Below are positions 7,221-15,659 of a DNA stretch of 64,000 nucleotides, piece by piece (the first letter of the stretch is position 1; every line of letters starts with the position of its first letter). The notes beneath the pieces were generated by a model. It did not search any database and was not told the origin of the DNA. It was given only the letters and a program-made list of their open reading frames with translations. Location of the stretch: contig NZ_PHNJ01000010.1 of the NCBI RefSeq assembly GCF_008122205.1, positions 62,001 to 126,000 of the forward strand, given 5' to 3'. The position numbers and the translations under genes are program-made. Origin of the DNA: Natronococcus pandeyae. GTDB lineage: Archaea > Halobacteriota > Halobacteria > Halobacteriales > Natrialbaceae.

Positions 7221-8926
7221 CGGTCGGTCAACTCGTCGAGCAGCGGCGATGAGGCTAGGCGAATCGCAGCGAACGCGGTCAGTCCCTGGGATGTATCCCC
7301 GCCCGTTCGGCGGGCGGCGTGGGCCTCGGTCATCCCCTCGGAGGTCGTTACGGGTGCGTAGCGAGCGGCTGTTCCCTCAGGCCCGATGTCGACCAGTACG
7401 TACCCTTGCGGGTAACTGCAGGTCGCAGGGACTGTCACCTCACGCGTCGGGCCGAAGGCGGCCACGCCGAGTATGTGAAGGTGACCGGTGAGAACCAGCG
7501 GAACGTCGTGAGTTTCGAACAGCTCGCACAGCCGTTCGGGCTCTCTAGTTGTCGGCGGCATGCTCATTTCGGGGTGCGCCGAGTCGATGTACTCGCGCAA
7601 CTGGTCGTACATGGAGGGCGTGTTGTGGTGCATGATGACGACGGGGTTCGATAGGTCGGGAAGGGTTCGCTCAAGCCACTCGAGTTGGTCTGCCGAGACC
7701 ATGCCGTCGTGAGTACGCCGTAGGTCGCCGTCGGGCGTTGACGCGGTGTTGATGCCGACCAGTTCGAGGTCACCGACGCGCGCGACGTAGGGCAGTTCGC
7801 CGGGCGTGTACCGCTCAACGAACCGGTCGATCGGCGGGGTTTCGTGGTCGTCGCCGTGCTCGTAGACATTCGTGGGGTCTTTGGGCACGTCATGGTTGCC
7901 GGGGACGGCGAGAAACGGCAGGTTGAGGTCGGCGAGGCAGTCGTCGACGCACTCGTACTCTGCGGGTACCCCGTCTTTGGTGAGGTCGCCGACGGAGACA
8001 ACGGCGTCGGCACCGCGGGCCTCGGCATCCGCGAAAGCCGCTCGAAGTCGGTCGGCGCTTCGGTGGAACAGCTTCGGGGTACCCTCGGCCGTCGGTGAGA
8101 CGTGCGGGTCCGCGACAACAGCGAGCCGTATTCGCTCTGGGGCGGTCGGTCGCTCGAGGCGCGCGAGCGTCGGCAGTCCGGCTACGGTCTCGATCGACGG
8201 GGCGGTGCTTCGACTTCGCTCGGTTTGTTCCGTGGAGTTGTTTGTTGGGGTCATGATTGCGGTAAGTTCGCTCAGGGAGTGGATTTCGTAGGTCGGTTCG
8301 GGGGCTGTCTCGGGGAGCCGCTCCTCCGTTCTGTTCAAATAAGCGCTGTCGAATCCGGCCCGACGTGCGGCCAACATGTCCGACGGGCGATCGCCGACGT
8401 ACAGCGGACGCTCGAGATCCAGCCTATCGGCCATTTGCTCGAGGTACCACGGGTCAGGTTTGGCGCGAGTTGCCCCATCGACCGTCGGCTCGACGCCGGA
8501 CCAGGCCGACGCCCAAGCGTCGAACCCGTGGTAGTCGACGACGGCGTTGACAGTTCGATGCTGGTTGTTACTCACAATCGCTTTGGTAACGCCGATCGCC
8601 GCGAGCGCCGAGACGTCGGCATAAGCGGATTTGCCACCGTCGCGTAGGGTTCGGAGCTGGTTTTCAGCCGCTCGCTCCTCCCGGCGCGTCCAGAGCCCGC
8701 CGATGTCGACCGTCTCGGCCGATCGAAGCTCGCACAGCCGCTTGTCGGTGATACCGGCCAGCGTTCGGAAGGCTTCCCGCAGTTCGGGCGTCGGCTCATT
8801 TATTTCGAAATCGGCGAAGGCGTCCTCGACGGCCCCCTCGAAGTCGGCGCTGGGAGAGTTCTCCACCAGGACGCCGTCCATATCGAGGAGGAGGCAGTCG
8901 TACCCGATGTCTGAATCCGCGCTCAT
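7217..8926 (-). CDS. HAD-superfamily phosphatase fused to a calcineurin-like metallophosphoesterase
   Basis: This single 569-residue protein has two hydrolase domains. Residues 10-220 are a HAD phosphatase: DMDG at 15-18, SNNQ at 119, KPDP at 156-159, GDRPSD at 178-183. Residues 225-260 are a Ser/Thr/Glu-rich linker. Residues 265-515 are a metallophosphoesterase: AVVADPH (D273, H275), VGDL (313), GNHD (343-346), HH (433-434) and GHLH (481-484), the complete dimetal set. The pair could remove two phosphates in turn, for example opening a phosphodiester and then hydrolysing the monoester. Both stop and start overlap neighbours by 4 bp, so it is translationally coupled with the ABC ATPase upstream and the IMPase downstream. 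A Met at 225 suggests the second half was once a separate gene. Confidence 0.9.
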   Translation of the reverse strand: MSADSDIGYDCLLLDMDGVLVENSPSADFEGAVEDAFADFEINEPTPELREAFRTLAGITDKRLCELRSAETVDIGGLWTRREERAAENQLRTLRDGGKSAYADVSALAAIGVTKAIVSNNQHRTVNAVVDYHGFDAWASAWSGVEPTVDGATRAKPDPWYLEQMADRLDLERPLYVGDRPSDMLAARRAGFDSAYLNRTEERLPETAPEPTYEIHSLSELTAIMTPTNNSTEQTERSRSTAPSIETVAGLPTLARLERPTAPERIRLAVVADPHVSPTAEGTPKLFHRSADRLRAAFADAEARGADAVVSVGDLTKDGVPAEYECVDDCLADLNLPFLAVPGNHDVPKDPTNVYEHGDDHETPPIDRFVERYTPGELPYVARVGDLELVGINTASTPDGDLRRTHDGMVSADQLEWLERTLPDLSNPVVIMHHNTPSMYDQLREYIDSAHPEMSMPPTTREPERLCELFETHDVPLVLTGHLHILGVAAFGPTREVTVPATCSYPQGYVLVDIGPEGTAARYAPVTTSEGMTEAHAARRTGGDTSQGLTAFAAIRLASSPLLDELTDR

Positions 8927-10092
8927 CGCGCTGGCCTCCCCTCTATCGAATGAGTTCGAACACCAGAATCGGCGTCAGTCCCGAACAGTCCAGCGTGGTA
9001 GATCGCCTCTCCAGTATCTCGGTCGAACAGATGGATTCGATCGGTCTCGTAGGTGACGGAGACCCGATCGCCTTCCTCAACCGGTAGGTGGGCGTCATAA
9101 CTGAGGGCACGCAGGTGGTCGGTCCCGGCCCGTCCGTGGACGACCAGCGTATCGCCCATCGACTCAACGAGGTCCACCTCGAGGTCCACGGTATCGCCGT
9201 CGACTGAATCGCCGTCACCGACTACTGAGAGGTACTTCGGGCGGATCCCAAGGGTAGCCCGTGATTGTCCGAGGGCATCTAGCTCCGGACCATCCCGAAG
9301 GGAGATCGAGGCCGCGTCAGTAACGGCGTGAGGGTGATCGCCACGCTCTTCGATTTCTACGGGAAGCAGGTTCATGGCCGGACTGCCGATGAACTCAGCG
9401 ACGAATTGTGTCGCAGGGTAGTCATACAGCCGCTGGGGCGCATCGATCTGTTCGATTCGACCGTTGTTCATTACGGCGACTCGGTCGCCCAGCGTCATCG
9501 CCTCGGTCTGGTCGTGGGTAACGTAAACGGTCGTGGTCCCGAACTCCTCGTGAAGTGCGGTCAGTTCACGTCGCATCTCGACACGGAGTTTAGCGTCAAG
9601 GTTGCTCAGCGGTTCGTCCATCAGGAACACCTCCGGGTCGCGAACTAGCGAGCGCCCCATTGCGACTCGCTGTTTTTCGCCGCCGGAAAGTTCGGCTGGT
9701 TTGCGATCGAGGAGCCCCTCGATGTCTAGAGTTGCTGCAGCATCGTCGACCAGTCGGCCGATCTCGCCGTTCGCGTACGATCCCGACGCGGTCATCCCGA
9801 AGGTGATGTTCTCACGAGCAGTCATGTGGGGGAACAGTGCGTAATTCTGGAACACCATCGAGACGTTTCGCTCGCTGGGATCGCGATCGGTGACGTCTGT
9901 ATCGCCGATTGCTACACTACCCGAGGTAGCCGTCTCGAGCCCAGCAATGAGTCGCAGGGTCGTGCTCTTCCCGCAGCCGGAGGGGCCGACGAAGACGAGA
10001 AACTCGCCGTCGGTAACTGAAAGGTCGATACCGTCAACCGCCGTGACGTCGTCGAAGCGTTTCGTGACGTTTTCAAGTGCAATTGAAGCCAT
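8923..10092 (-). CDS. ugpC: ABC transporter ATP-binding protein, Ugp/Msm type
   Basis: This 389-residue ATPase has the carbohydrate/glycerol-3-phosphate importer (CUT1) layout. Walker A is GPSGCGKS at 36-43, the signature is LSGGEKQRVAMGRSL from 135, Walker B is VFLMDEP at 155-161, and the switch His is H193 in VTHDQTEAM. From about residue 230 come the TOBE/OB domains (AEFIGSPAMNLLPVEI, LGIRPKYLSV), which in MalK/UgpC-type proteins bind regulators. It powers the two permeases encoded upstream. The gene lies 2 bp after the second permease and overlaps the phosphatase fusion by 4 bp. The symbol follows the family; the real substrate could be another polyol phosphate or sugar. Confidence 0.9.
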   Translation of the reverse strand: MASIALENVTKRFDDVTAVDGIDLSVTDGEFLVFVGPSGCGKSTTLRLIAGLETATSGSVAIGDTDVTDRDPSERNVSMVFQNYALFPHMTARENITFGMTASGSYANGEIGRLVDDAAATLDIEGLLDRKPAELSGGEKQRVAMGRSLVRDPEVFLMDEPLSNLDAKLRVEMRRELTALHEEFGTTTVYVTHDQTEAMTLGDRVAVMNNGRIEQIDAPQRLYDYPATQFVAEFIGSPAMNLLPVEIEERGDHPHAVTDAASISLRDGPELDALGQSRATLGIRPKYLSVVGDGDSVDGDTVDLEVDLVESMGDTLVVHGRAGTDHLRALSYDAHLPVEEGDRVSVTYETDRIHLFDRDTGEAIYHAGLFGTDADSGVRTHSIEGRPAR

Positions 10093-10094
10093 GG

Positions 10095-10991
10095 TTAGTT
10101 CACCTTGAGACCCATCGTTGTGAGCAGGTACTTTCTGAGAGCGATCAGAAGCGCCAGCGACGGCAGCAGTGAGAGGATCGCCCCCGTCATCATCAGGTTG
10201 TACGCCGTGAGAGTCCCGACCTGAGCGCTCTGGAGGAACTGCAGCCCTACCTGTGCTACTTGTCGGTGTTCGGTGTTGATCGCAATTAGAGGCCAGAAGT
10301 AAGCGTTCCAGGTCGAAATAAAGAGGATCACTGACAGCCCAGCTATCATTCCTTTAGTCATCGGGATCAACACTTTCCAGAGGAACGCGATCGAACTGAC
10401 ACCATCGAGCTGGGTCGTCTCCACGAGTTCGATAGGAACCGATTTGAAATGCTGCCTGAACAGGAATACGCCAGTCGCACTCGCAAGGAACGGTACCGTC
10501 AGTCCCCAGTAGGTATCGTGCCAGCCGATGCTGACAACGAGTTCGTACAGCGGGACGACTCGAATGACGAACGGTACCATCAGCGTCAGAAGAATAAAAA
10601 AGAACATGAGACGTTTCAGCGGGAAGTCATAGAACACGAGCGCGAGCGCTGCTAAAAGCGAGATGGTGATTGCCCCGATGGTCGAGACACCCGCAACAAA
10701 AAACGAGTTCAGCATGAGCCGCCAGAACCCGTACTCGACCAGTACATGATAGTAGTTCTCGTAGGCAGTGGCCAGTCCGCCAGGGCCGAGGTGATTTAGA
10801 TCGTACACCTGGGCTGTGGTCTGGGTGGTCAGTAAGAGAGTCAGTGCGATCGGCGTAAACAACACAAGACTCGAAAGCACCAGCGCGAGGTGCGAGCCGG
10901 GGTGTTGAAGGAAGTCACGTTTCCACGCCGTCCACGCGTCGATCGACTGTTGCTGTGCGCGGTCGATGTCGAATTTATCGCTGGTTGCCAT
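10095..10991 (-). CDS. ugpE: ABC transporter permease, UgpE type
   Basis: This 298-residue inner-membrane protein has six predicted helices, the first near residues 35-57 (LALVLSSLVLFTPIALTLLL). The cytoplasmic EAA loop is near residue 195, here reading VETTQLDGVSSIAFLWKVLI, with the family's conserved Gly. The N-terminal 30 residues are polar and carry WTAWKRDFLQHPGSH. It pairs with the permease at 10995-11885 to form the channel of a CUT1 importer. It starts 3 bp after that gene ends. Its order in the operon (binding protein, A, E, C) is the classic ugp order. Confidence 0.88.
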   Translation of the reverse strand: MATSDKFDIDRAQQQSIDAWTAWKRDFLQHPGSHLALVLSSLVLFTPIALTLLLTTQTTAQVYDLNHLGPGGLATAYENYYHVLVEYGFWRLMLNSFFVAGVSTIGAITISLLAALALVFYDFPLKRLMFFFILLTLMVPFVIRVVPLYELVVSIGWHDTYWGLTVPFLASATGVFLFRQHFKSVPIELVETTQLDGVSSIAFLWKVLIPMTKGMIAGLSVILFISTWNAYFWPLIAINTEHRQVAQVGLQFLQSAQVGTLTAYNLMMTGAILSLLPSLALLIALRKYLLTTMGLKVN

Positions 10992-10994
10992 CTT

Positions 10995-11885
10995 TTAGCC
11001 TCCGTAGTGAATCCGTTTGTCCGAGATGACGATCTGGGCGATTGCGAGAACGACCGCGATGACGAACAGGTACACCGACTGAACGGCCGCAGAGCCAATG
11101 TTGAACTGCTGGAATCCGCTCTGATAGAGCTGGTAGACCATCAGGTTCGTCGCCTGTGTCGGCCCGCCGTTGGTGACCAGATCGACTATCGCGAAGCCGC
11201 CAAAAAACCCGCCCAGCGTGTTTAACACGAGCAGGAACAACAGCGTGGGAGCGATAATCGGCAGGTATACTTTGTACAGCATTCGCCACTGGGGGACGCC
11301 GTCGAGGCTCGCAGCTTCGTTAAGCGAGTCAGGGATGCTGTGAAACGCGGCCAGCAGGAAGATGATGTCGAACCCAAGAGTGTACCATAACACGCCGAGG
11401 GAGACGACCCAGAACGCCTGAGTTCCGTTGACGCGCCAATCCCACTCGAACGGCATCACGGCCTCGATGGGGGCGCTGATAAGCCCGATCTCCGGGTGGA
11501 GCAACACTAGTAACACGGTGCCCGCGACTGCACCGGGCATGGCGTAGGGCCAAATCGTCGCCACCATATAAACGGTTTTGAACCGATCGACGGTGTAGAT
11601 CCAGTAAGAAATCAGGATCGAGATGACAAGGGTGCCAACGATCGTGACGAGCGCGAATTTTAGCGTCACCACGACGCTGTTGTGATACCGATCCCACTGT
11701 AGGACCTCGAGGTACTGGTCGATGCCGACCCAAGTCCCACCCTGCCCGAAGAACTGCGTCTCGTAGAACCCCAGCCAGATAGTCCGTGCGGCAGGCCAAT
11801 AGAGGAAGACCGCAAAGATGGCGATGGTGGGCAATAGAAGCAGTATCGCCTGCAGGGTACTGCCGTATGCTTCTCGTTGTGACAT
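10995..11885 (-). CDS. ugpA: ABC transporter permease, UgpA type
   Basis: This 296-residue protein has six membrane helices; the first (residues 12-30) is LQAILLLLPTIAIFAVFLYW. The EAA motif is NEAASLDGVPQWRMLYKVYL near residue 200, which contacts the ATPase. CUT1-family permease A subunits have the long periplasmic loop seen here between helices 1 and 2 (FYETQFFGQGGTWVGIDQY). It begins 36 bp after the binding-protein stop and is followed at 3 bp by UgpE. The start ATG at 11885 is the first in frame. Confidence 0.88.
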   Translation of the reverse strand: MSQREAYGSTLQAILLLLPTIAIFAVFLYWPAARTIWLGFYETQFFGQGGTWVGIDQYLEVLQWDRYHNSVVVTLKFALVTIVGTLVISILISYWIYTVDRFKTVYMVATIWPYAMPGAVAGTVLLVLLHPEIGLISAPIEAVMPFEWDWRVNGTQAFWVVSLGVLWYTLGFDIIFLLAAFHSIPDSLNEAASLDGVPQWRMLYKVYLPIIAPTLLFLLVLNTLGGFFGGFAIVDLVTNGGPTQATNLMVYQLYQSGFQQFNIGSAAVQSVYLFVIAVVLAIAQIVISDKRIHYGG

Positions 11886-11921
11886 AATATGTGATGGATA
11901 CGAGTAACTCTTTGACAGATA

Positions 11922-13328
11922 TTACGCGTCAGGGTGGCCGTCCTGAAGGATGTCGTCAATCCGGCCCTTATATGTCTCCAGAGTGTCGTCAAGGTCTTCG
12001 CCCTGTCTCAACTCCGTCCAGATATCCATAATTTCAGGATTGATTTCGGGTCCATCGGGAAGAATACTCAGACGAGTGTATTCACTGGTCTCACTCTCCT
12101 CGAGGGACTCGAAGCCGGCGGTCCATGCGGGGTTCTCGTCGAACCAACCTTCCTCCTCGAGGATTTCTCTGGAGCCGACATTGATCGGGAAGTAACCGGT
12201 GCGTTTGTGCCACTCCGCCTGGGGTTCGGGACCGGTAATCCAGTCGAAGAAGTCGACAACCGCCTCTCTCTCTTCCGAGGAGTCGACGGCCATCTCCGGG
12301 ACCCAGAGAGAACCTCCGCCGATCCGACAACCGTGGCGATCATCGTGTGGACTGAACAACGGTGCGGCTCCGAGTTCGAACGGCTGTTCTGCTTCCTCGG
12401 CGAGTTGGGCCGTTCGACCGAGTCCCGCCGTCGAGCCGAGCGTAATTCCGACTCGCCAGCTTTGAAGCGCAGCCCCGGAGGCGTCACCCCAGCCCTGCTG
12501 GGTCGCCATGTAGAGCCCGTCGTCGTACATCTCCTTCCACCAACCGTAGATCCGCTTGGCGGTCCCTTCGTGGAGATTGATTTCGGTTGGTCCGTGTTCC
12601 GGATTCCCTCGCCCGTTCTGTTCGTTGTACTGGAAGGCTTCAGCCCACCCGTGCCACTGTGCGGGAAACCACCCGACGTTTGCCCAAGCGCACCCCTCCT
12701 CAGCCTGAGTGTCGTCGACGAGCGCCTCGGAAACCTGACGGACCTCGCCGAACGACTGTGGAGGATCCTCTGGATCCAGCCCGGCCTCTGCGAACATATC
12801 CTTGTTGTAGCTCATGATCGCTGTCGAGTTGTTCACAGGGAGTGAAAAGTACCGATCGTCATTCGGGACTGAAAAGTAGTCGAGAACAGGCTCCATGAAC
12901 CTATCGTCGAAGTCGATTCGATCTTCGAGGAGATCGCTGACCGGAACGAATTGTCCCGATTCCATCGCAGCGATGTTAGCATCGGTGGCGAGAAGCGTAA
13001 TATGAGGGGCATTTCCGGCATTGAGTGACGACATCGTTGCCTGGAAATTGTCGCCGTATGATCCCTGAGAGGTGAGGTTGACGTGGACGCCATTATCCTT
13101 CTCGTTGTACTCCTCAACGATTTCCTCTAGATGGCCACCCAGTTCGCTGCCAAAGATGTGCCAGAATTCAAGTTCGACGTCGCCGGCGCTTCCGGTGCTG
13201 CCGGCGACAGAATCGTCGGTGTCACCACCAAGACAACCGGCGAGGGTGGTTATACCGATGCCTGAGGCACCGATGAGCGTTTGACGTCGTGACACGAACT
13301 GGTTGTGTTTGGTATGGCTTGGAGCCAT
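11922..13328 (-). CDS. ugpB: ABC transporter solute-binding lipoprotein, UgpB type
   Basis: This 468-residue extracellular protein has a twin-arginine lipoprotein signal: SRRQTLIGASGIGITTLAGC (lipobox LAGC). The mature part follows the cluster-B/D binding-protein fold: VELEFWHIFGSELGGHLEEI, FQATMSSLNAGNAPHI, the VNNSTAIMSYNKDMFAEAGL hinge strand and WHKRTGYFPIN near the C-terminus. The FWH and G-YFPI parts are hallmarks of glycerol-3-phosphate binding proteins. It is the first gene of the operon and the only one with its own clear promoter. It probably delivers a polyol phosphate or phosphodiester to the UgpA-UgpE-UgpC complex. Confidence 0.9.
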   Translation of the reverse strand: MAPSHTKHNQFVSRRQTLIGASGIGITTLAGCLGGDTDDSVAGSTGSAGDVELEFWHIFGSELGGHLEEIVEEYNEKDNGVHVNLTSQGSYGDNFQATMSSLNAGNAPHITLLATDANIAAMESGQFVPVSDLLEDRIDFDDRFMEPVLDYFSVPNDDRYFSLPVNNSTAIMSYNKDMFAEAGLDPEDPPQSFGEVRQVSEALVDDTQAEEGCAWANVGWFPAQWHGWAEAFQYNEQNGRGNPEHGPTEINLHEGTAKRIYGWWKEMYDDGLYMATQQGWGDASGAALQSWRVGITLGSTAGLGRTAQLAEEAEQPFELGAAPLFSPHDDRHGCRIGGGSLWVPEMAVDSSEEREAVVDFFDWITGPEPQAEWHKRTGYFPINVGSREILEEEGWFDENPAWTAGFESLEESETSEYTRLSILPDGPEINPEIMDIWTELRQGEDLDDTLETYKGRIDDILQDGHPDA

Positions 13329-13357
13329 TACCAGACCCTTAGTCAGTTACTACATGA

Positions 13358-13382
13358 ACGGTTATATGTGTAATAAATATCG
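13358..13382 (-). promoter_or_regulatory. Promoter of the ugp-type operon
   Basis: On the minus strand the sequence ATATTTATTACACATATAAC lies 33-55 nt before the ugpB ATG. CATATAAC at about 13361-13368 fits a haloarchaeal TATA box and places the start of transcription about 10 nt before the ATG, giving a nearly leaderless mRNA. No separate promoter is seen inside the operon. Confidence 0.5.
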
Positions 13383-13906
13383 GGGTCTACCGTTACTACC
13401 GTCACACACAGCTATCTCTCAATATGGAGGCGATAATAGAAAGAGTACAGGCTACATTACGGACAGCGATTTCTGAGGCCCTCGAGAGCCAGGTACTGTT
13501 ATAGAAATTTTCACCGATTAATATAAATAAAACTAGTACAACTTAGGCCAATATCTACGAGAGCCATGTTGTAACAGCGATTCGTAGCTTACACTCTATT
13601 AAGAGATCTCGATAATTAAAAGCCCAACCATTTTTACCACGATATGTTCGGGCAAAGGTTGGGAACGACTTTGTTTTCTGGCAGAAGTCGATTGATACTG
13701 CGGCTTTCATCGGTGATCATCATCCAGGGAAGGTTCCGGGTGCTCCCCGAATCTACGGCCGAGTAAGGTCGGATCAGCACTGGATAATACCACAACTAGT
13801 AGCGGTTTTTACGAGGCCGTGACTTCCCGCACTTACGGCGTCTTCGCCTCGAATTGCTTGACGAACTATTAGGCGACCGGTTCACTAATCAGCGGGAACT
13901 GCCAAA
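13383..13906. other. Intergenic region without a recognisable gene
   Basis: A 26-codon frame starts at ATG 13424 (MEAIIERVQATLRTAISEAL, then ESQVLL and stop at 13504). It is amphipathic but has no known relative and may be the truncated beginning of a lost gene. The rest is AT-rich and carries no convincing frame, promoter or repeat. Confidence 0.3.
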
Positions 13907-14245
13907 ATGAACGATATAGAATACACCGATAGTGAACTCGAAATCGACGAAGAGACGGTCATGCTCCCGGGCCCGATTCAGAACATCGTGACGATCGATG
14001 ACCTGATACTAGTACTATTTTGCCCACCTGATGCCGAGACAAGCGGTAGAAATATCAGAGCTTTCGATCGATCCGAAACGGAACGGTGATCGGTAGAACC
14101 TGCAACGATGCCAACGGGAAAATCGTACCGCTATATGGGACTCAGAATGGAAGGCGATGAACTCTGGGCATACAATTGGAAAGGAAGCGACTATCGCATC
14201 GACCCTTCTACGGGGGAAATAGAGGATAGCAAACTCTCGAAATGA
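13907..14245 (+). pseudogene. Haloarchaeal hypothetical protein, interrupted by one in-frame TGA
   Basis: The frame opens with MNDIEYTDSELEIDEETVML and runs through PGPIQNIVTIDDLILVLFCP and NIRAFDRSETER to TGA at 14087-14089. In the same frame it resumes directly with SVEPATMPTGKSYRYMGLRM, EGDELWAYNWKGSDYRIDP and STGEIEDSKLSK to TGA 14243-14245. The two halves form one plausible protein of about 112 residues, like a beta-rich haloarchaeal family of unknown role. The missing residue is most simply a Trp codon (TGG) changed to TGA. The first half could still be made as a 60-residue product. Confidence 0.65.
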
Positions 14246-14572
14246 CCGGGCGACAGCGAATCTGACTGCGAGACTAATCGATCCGTGAACGTCCACAATC
14301 AACGCGAACTGCTACAATGACCACCGTAGAAATTCATTAATGACGAGTCAGTGGTGCCCGACTCCACTCGTTCTTTAAGTGGTTCTGGCTACAAGATAGA
14401 GCCATGACGGGAAGTTGTTCTCTCGTATCTTCACACTCAGTAGCTTGGTCTGGCGGCACTGCCCCCGGATAGCGAGTCGTAGGATTATATCCGAAGCTGA
14501 GGCTAACGCCGGCCGATGCATACGACTTCATTATCTCCCCGGCCTATTGGAAACGCAAAAAAGTGATGACTC
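14246..14572. other. Intergenic region with a possible second copy of the preceding gene's start
   Basis: Around 14300-14335 the bases resemble the start of the interrupted gene at 13907 (GCGAACTGCTACAATGACC against GGGAACTGCCAAAATGAAC), but the frame ends after MTTVEIH. This looks like a decayed tandem copy. No other feature is visible up to the convergent membrane-protein gene. Confidence 0.3.
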
Positions 14573-14812
14573 TCACCGGACCTGGGAAACGATCTCCAAT
14601 TCAGATCTAGTAGGAACACTCACTGTTCGCCCAAAGAGATATCCCATCATCAGGGTCGCTATGCTAACCATCTCTGGTGTGAGATCCATGATCCCGAATC
14701 CAGTGAGTACAAACGTTATTATAACGGCTACTACAAACACGATAGCCAAGATAGCTCCCGGGTCACCGGTGCCGTAGGTCACCTCGCCGGTTCGTGTCCT
14801 AGTTCTGGCCAT
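14573..14812 (-). CDS. Small membrane protein with two helices
   Basis: This 79-residue protein starts with a polar MARTRTRTGEVTYGTGDPG and has two hydrophobic spans, AILAIVFVVAVIITFVLTGF and MVSIATLMMGYLFGRTVSV, ending in a charged tail. No family is recognised. It begins 4 bp after the stop of the 44-codon gene upstream and so forms a two-gene unit with it. Small paired genes like these, one acidic soluble and one two-helix membrane protein, are common in proviruses and integrated elements, but nothing else viral is nearby. Confidence 0.6.
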   Translation of the reverse strand: MARTRTRTGEVTYGTGDPGAILAIVFVVAVIITFVLTGFGIMDLTPEMVSIATLMMGYLFGRTVSVPTRSELEIVSQVR

Positions 14813-14816
14813 CGTC

Positions 14817-14951
14817 CTACACCTCCTCCTGCTGCTGATCTTCTGGGCGTTCCCCTGCGTCCTCGGCTTCTGCTTCTTCTTCGAGTTCCCTCATTATTCT
14901 CTCTTCGTACCAAGGATCAAATGTTGCTATTAGTCGTTCTTTGATGTCCAT
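14817..14951 (-). CDS. 44-residue acidic protein upstream of the small membrane protein
   Basis: The ATG at 14951 opens MDIKERLIATFDPWYEERIM, then RELEEEAEAEDAGERPEDQQ and QEEV. The product is strongly acidic with a Glu-rich helical middle and no membrane span. Upstream (minus strand) lies AATCCACG preceded by TTATATACATTAG, with a TATA-like ATATAC 12-20 nt before the ATG and another (CTATATATAC) about 30 nt further, fitting a leaderless mRNA. The tight spacing with the next gene argues that it is a real gene. Its role is unknown. Confidence 0.5.
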   Translation of the reverse strand: MDIKERLIATFDPWYEERIMRELEEEAEAEDAGERPEDQQQEEV

Positions 14952-15023
14952 ACCACTAATGTATATAATCCACGTTCTTGTATATATAGCTACCACTTGG
15001 ATAAGAATATAAACAACATAGTG

Positions 15024-15545
15024 AATTATCGATCTATCGCCCCGATCGGTGGGGTGAACTACCCGACCCTACCGCTCGCCTGACTGCTCGGGCTTGAGGG
15101 TAGCGCGGGACCTTCGGTCCCGCTGACCATGCGAACGGGCGCTTCGCGCCCGTGAGCAGATGGGCTTCCTGCTTCCACGACGCGCTTTGCAGGAACCGAA
15201 TGGGTTCCCGTAGGGAGCGCAGTCTCCACAGGCGGTGATTCGGAGCGTCCCGCTCCTAACTGCTTGATACCGCGAGAAAGAATGTTCCAGGCCGCGTTCC
15301 AGTCTCTATCAGCGATGATTCCGCATGAGGGACACGAGTGTTCGCGGACCCACAACGGCTTGTCCGTCTCGGCATCACACGCCGCACACTCTTTGCTCGT
15401 CCCTGCTGGATCGACAGGGACCACGAACAAGCCGTTCCACCCAGACCCGAAGCACTCCTCGGTATCGCCCCGAAGACGTACTCCTCGTTGATTTTGACCG
15501 CTTCCAATCAGGGCTAGACTCGGTCGGTGAGCCGCTACTCACGAC
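15024..15545 (-). pseudogene. tnpB: TnpB (IS200/IS605 type) C-terminal relic with omega-RNA-like end
   Basis: On the minus strand the segment reads FGSGWNGLFVVPVDPAGTSK, ECAACDAETDKPLWVREHSC, PSCGIIADRDWNAAWNIL: the zinc ribbon (CAAC...CPSC) and the final catalytic Asp region (DRDWNAAWN) of the TnpB RuvC-like nuclease. Upstream the frame is broken and the N-terminal two thirds are gone. The C-terminal tail overlaps two perfect hairpins, GCGGGACC-TTC-GGTCCCGC (15105-15123) and ACGGGCGC-TTC-GCGCCCGT (15135-15153), placed where TnpB omega RNA is encoded. A CCCC-N7-GGGG hairpin near 15038-15053 probably marks the right end. Confidence 0.8.
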
Positions 15546-15659
15546 GGTATTGAAGGCCAATTCAGTTGCTCGTCAAAAGGATTATTTTGTCTCGATACCA
15601 GCGAAGTGGTCCAAACACTCCTTACTGTTTCGCTGTAAACTGTAATTAGAACCGGAACC

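Noticed and set aside
6447-8291. Several plus-strand frames of 110-300 codons over the phosphatase genes
   Set aside because: They are antisense shadows in G+C-rich DNA; the minus-strand genes have complete catalytic motifs and 4-bp overlaps.
11934-12845. 303-codon plus-strand frame across the ugpB-like gene
   Set aside because: It is antisense to a binding protein with a full Tat lipoprotein signal and conserved blocks.
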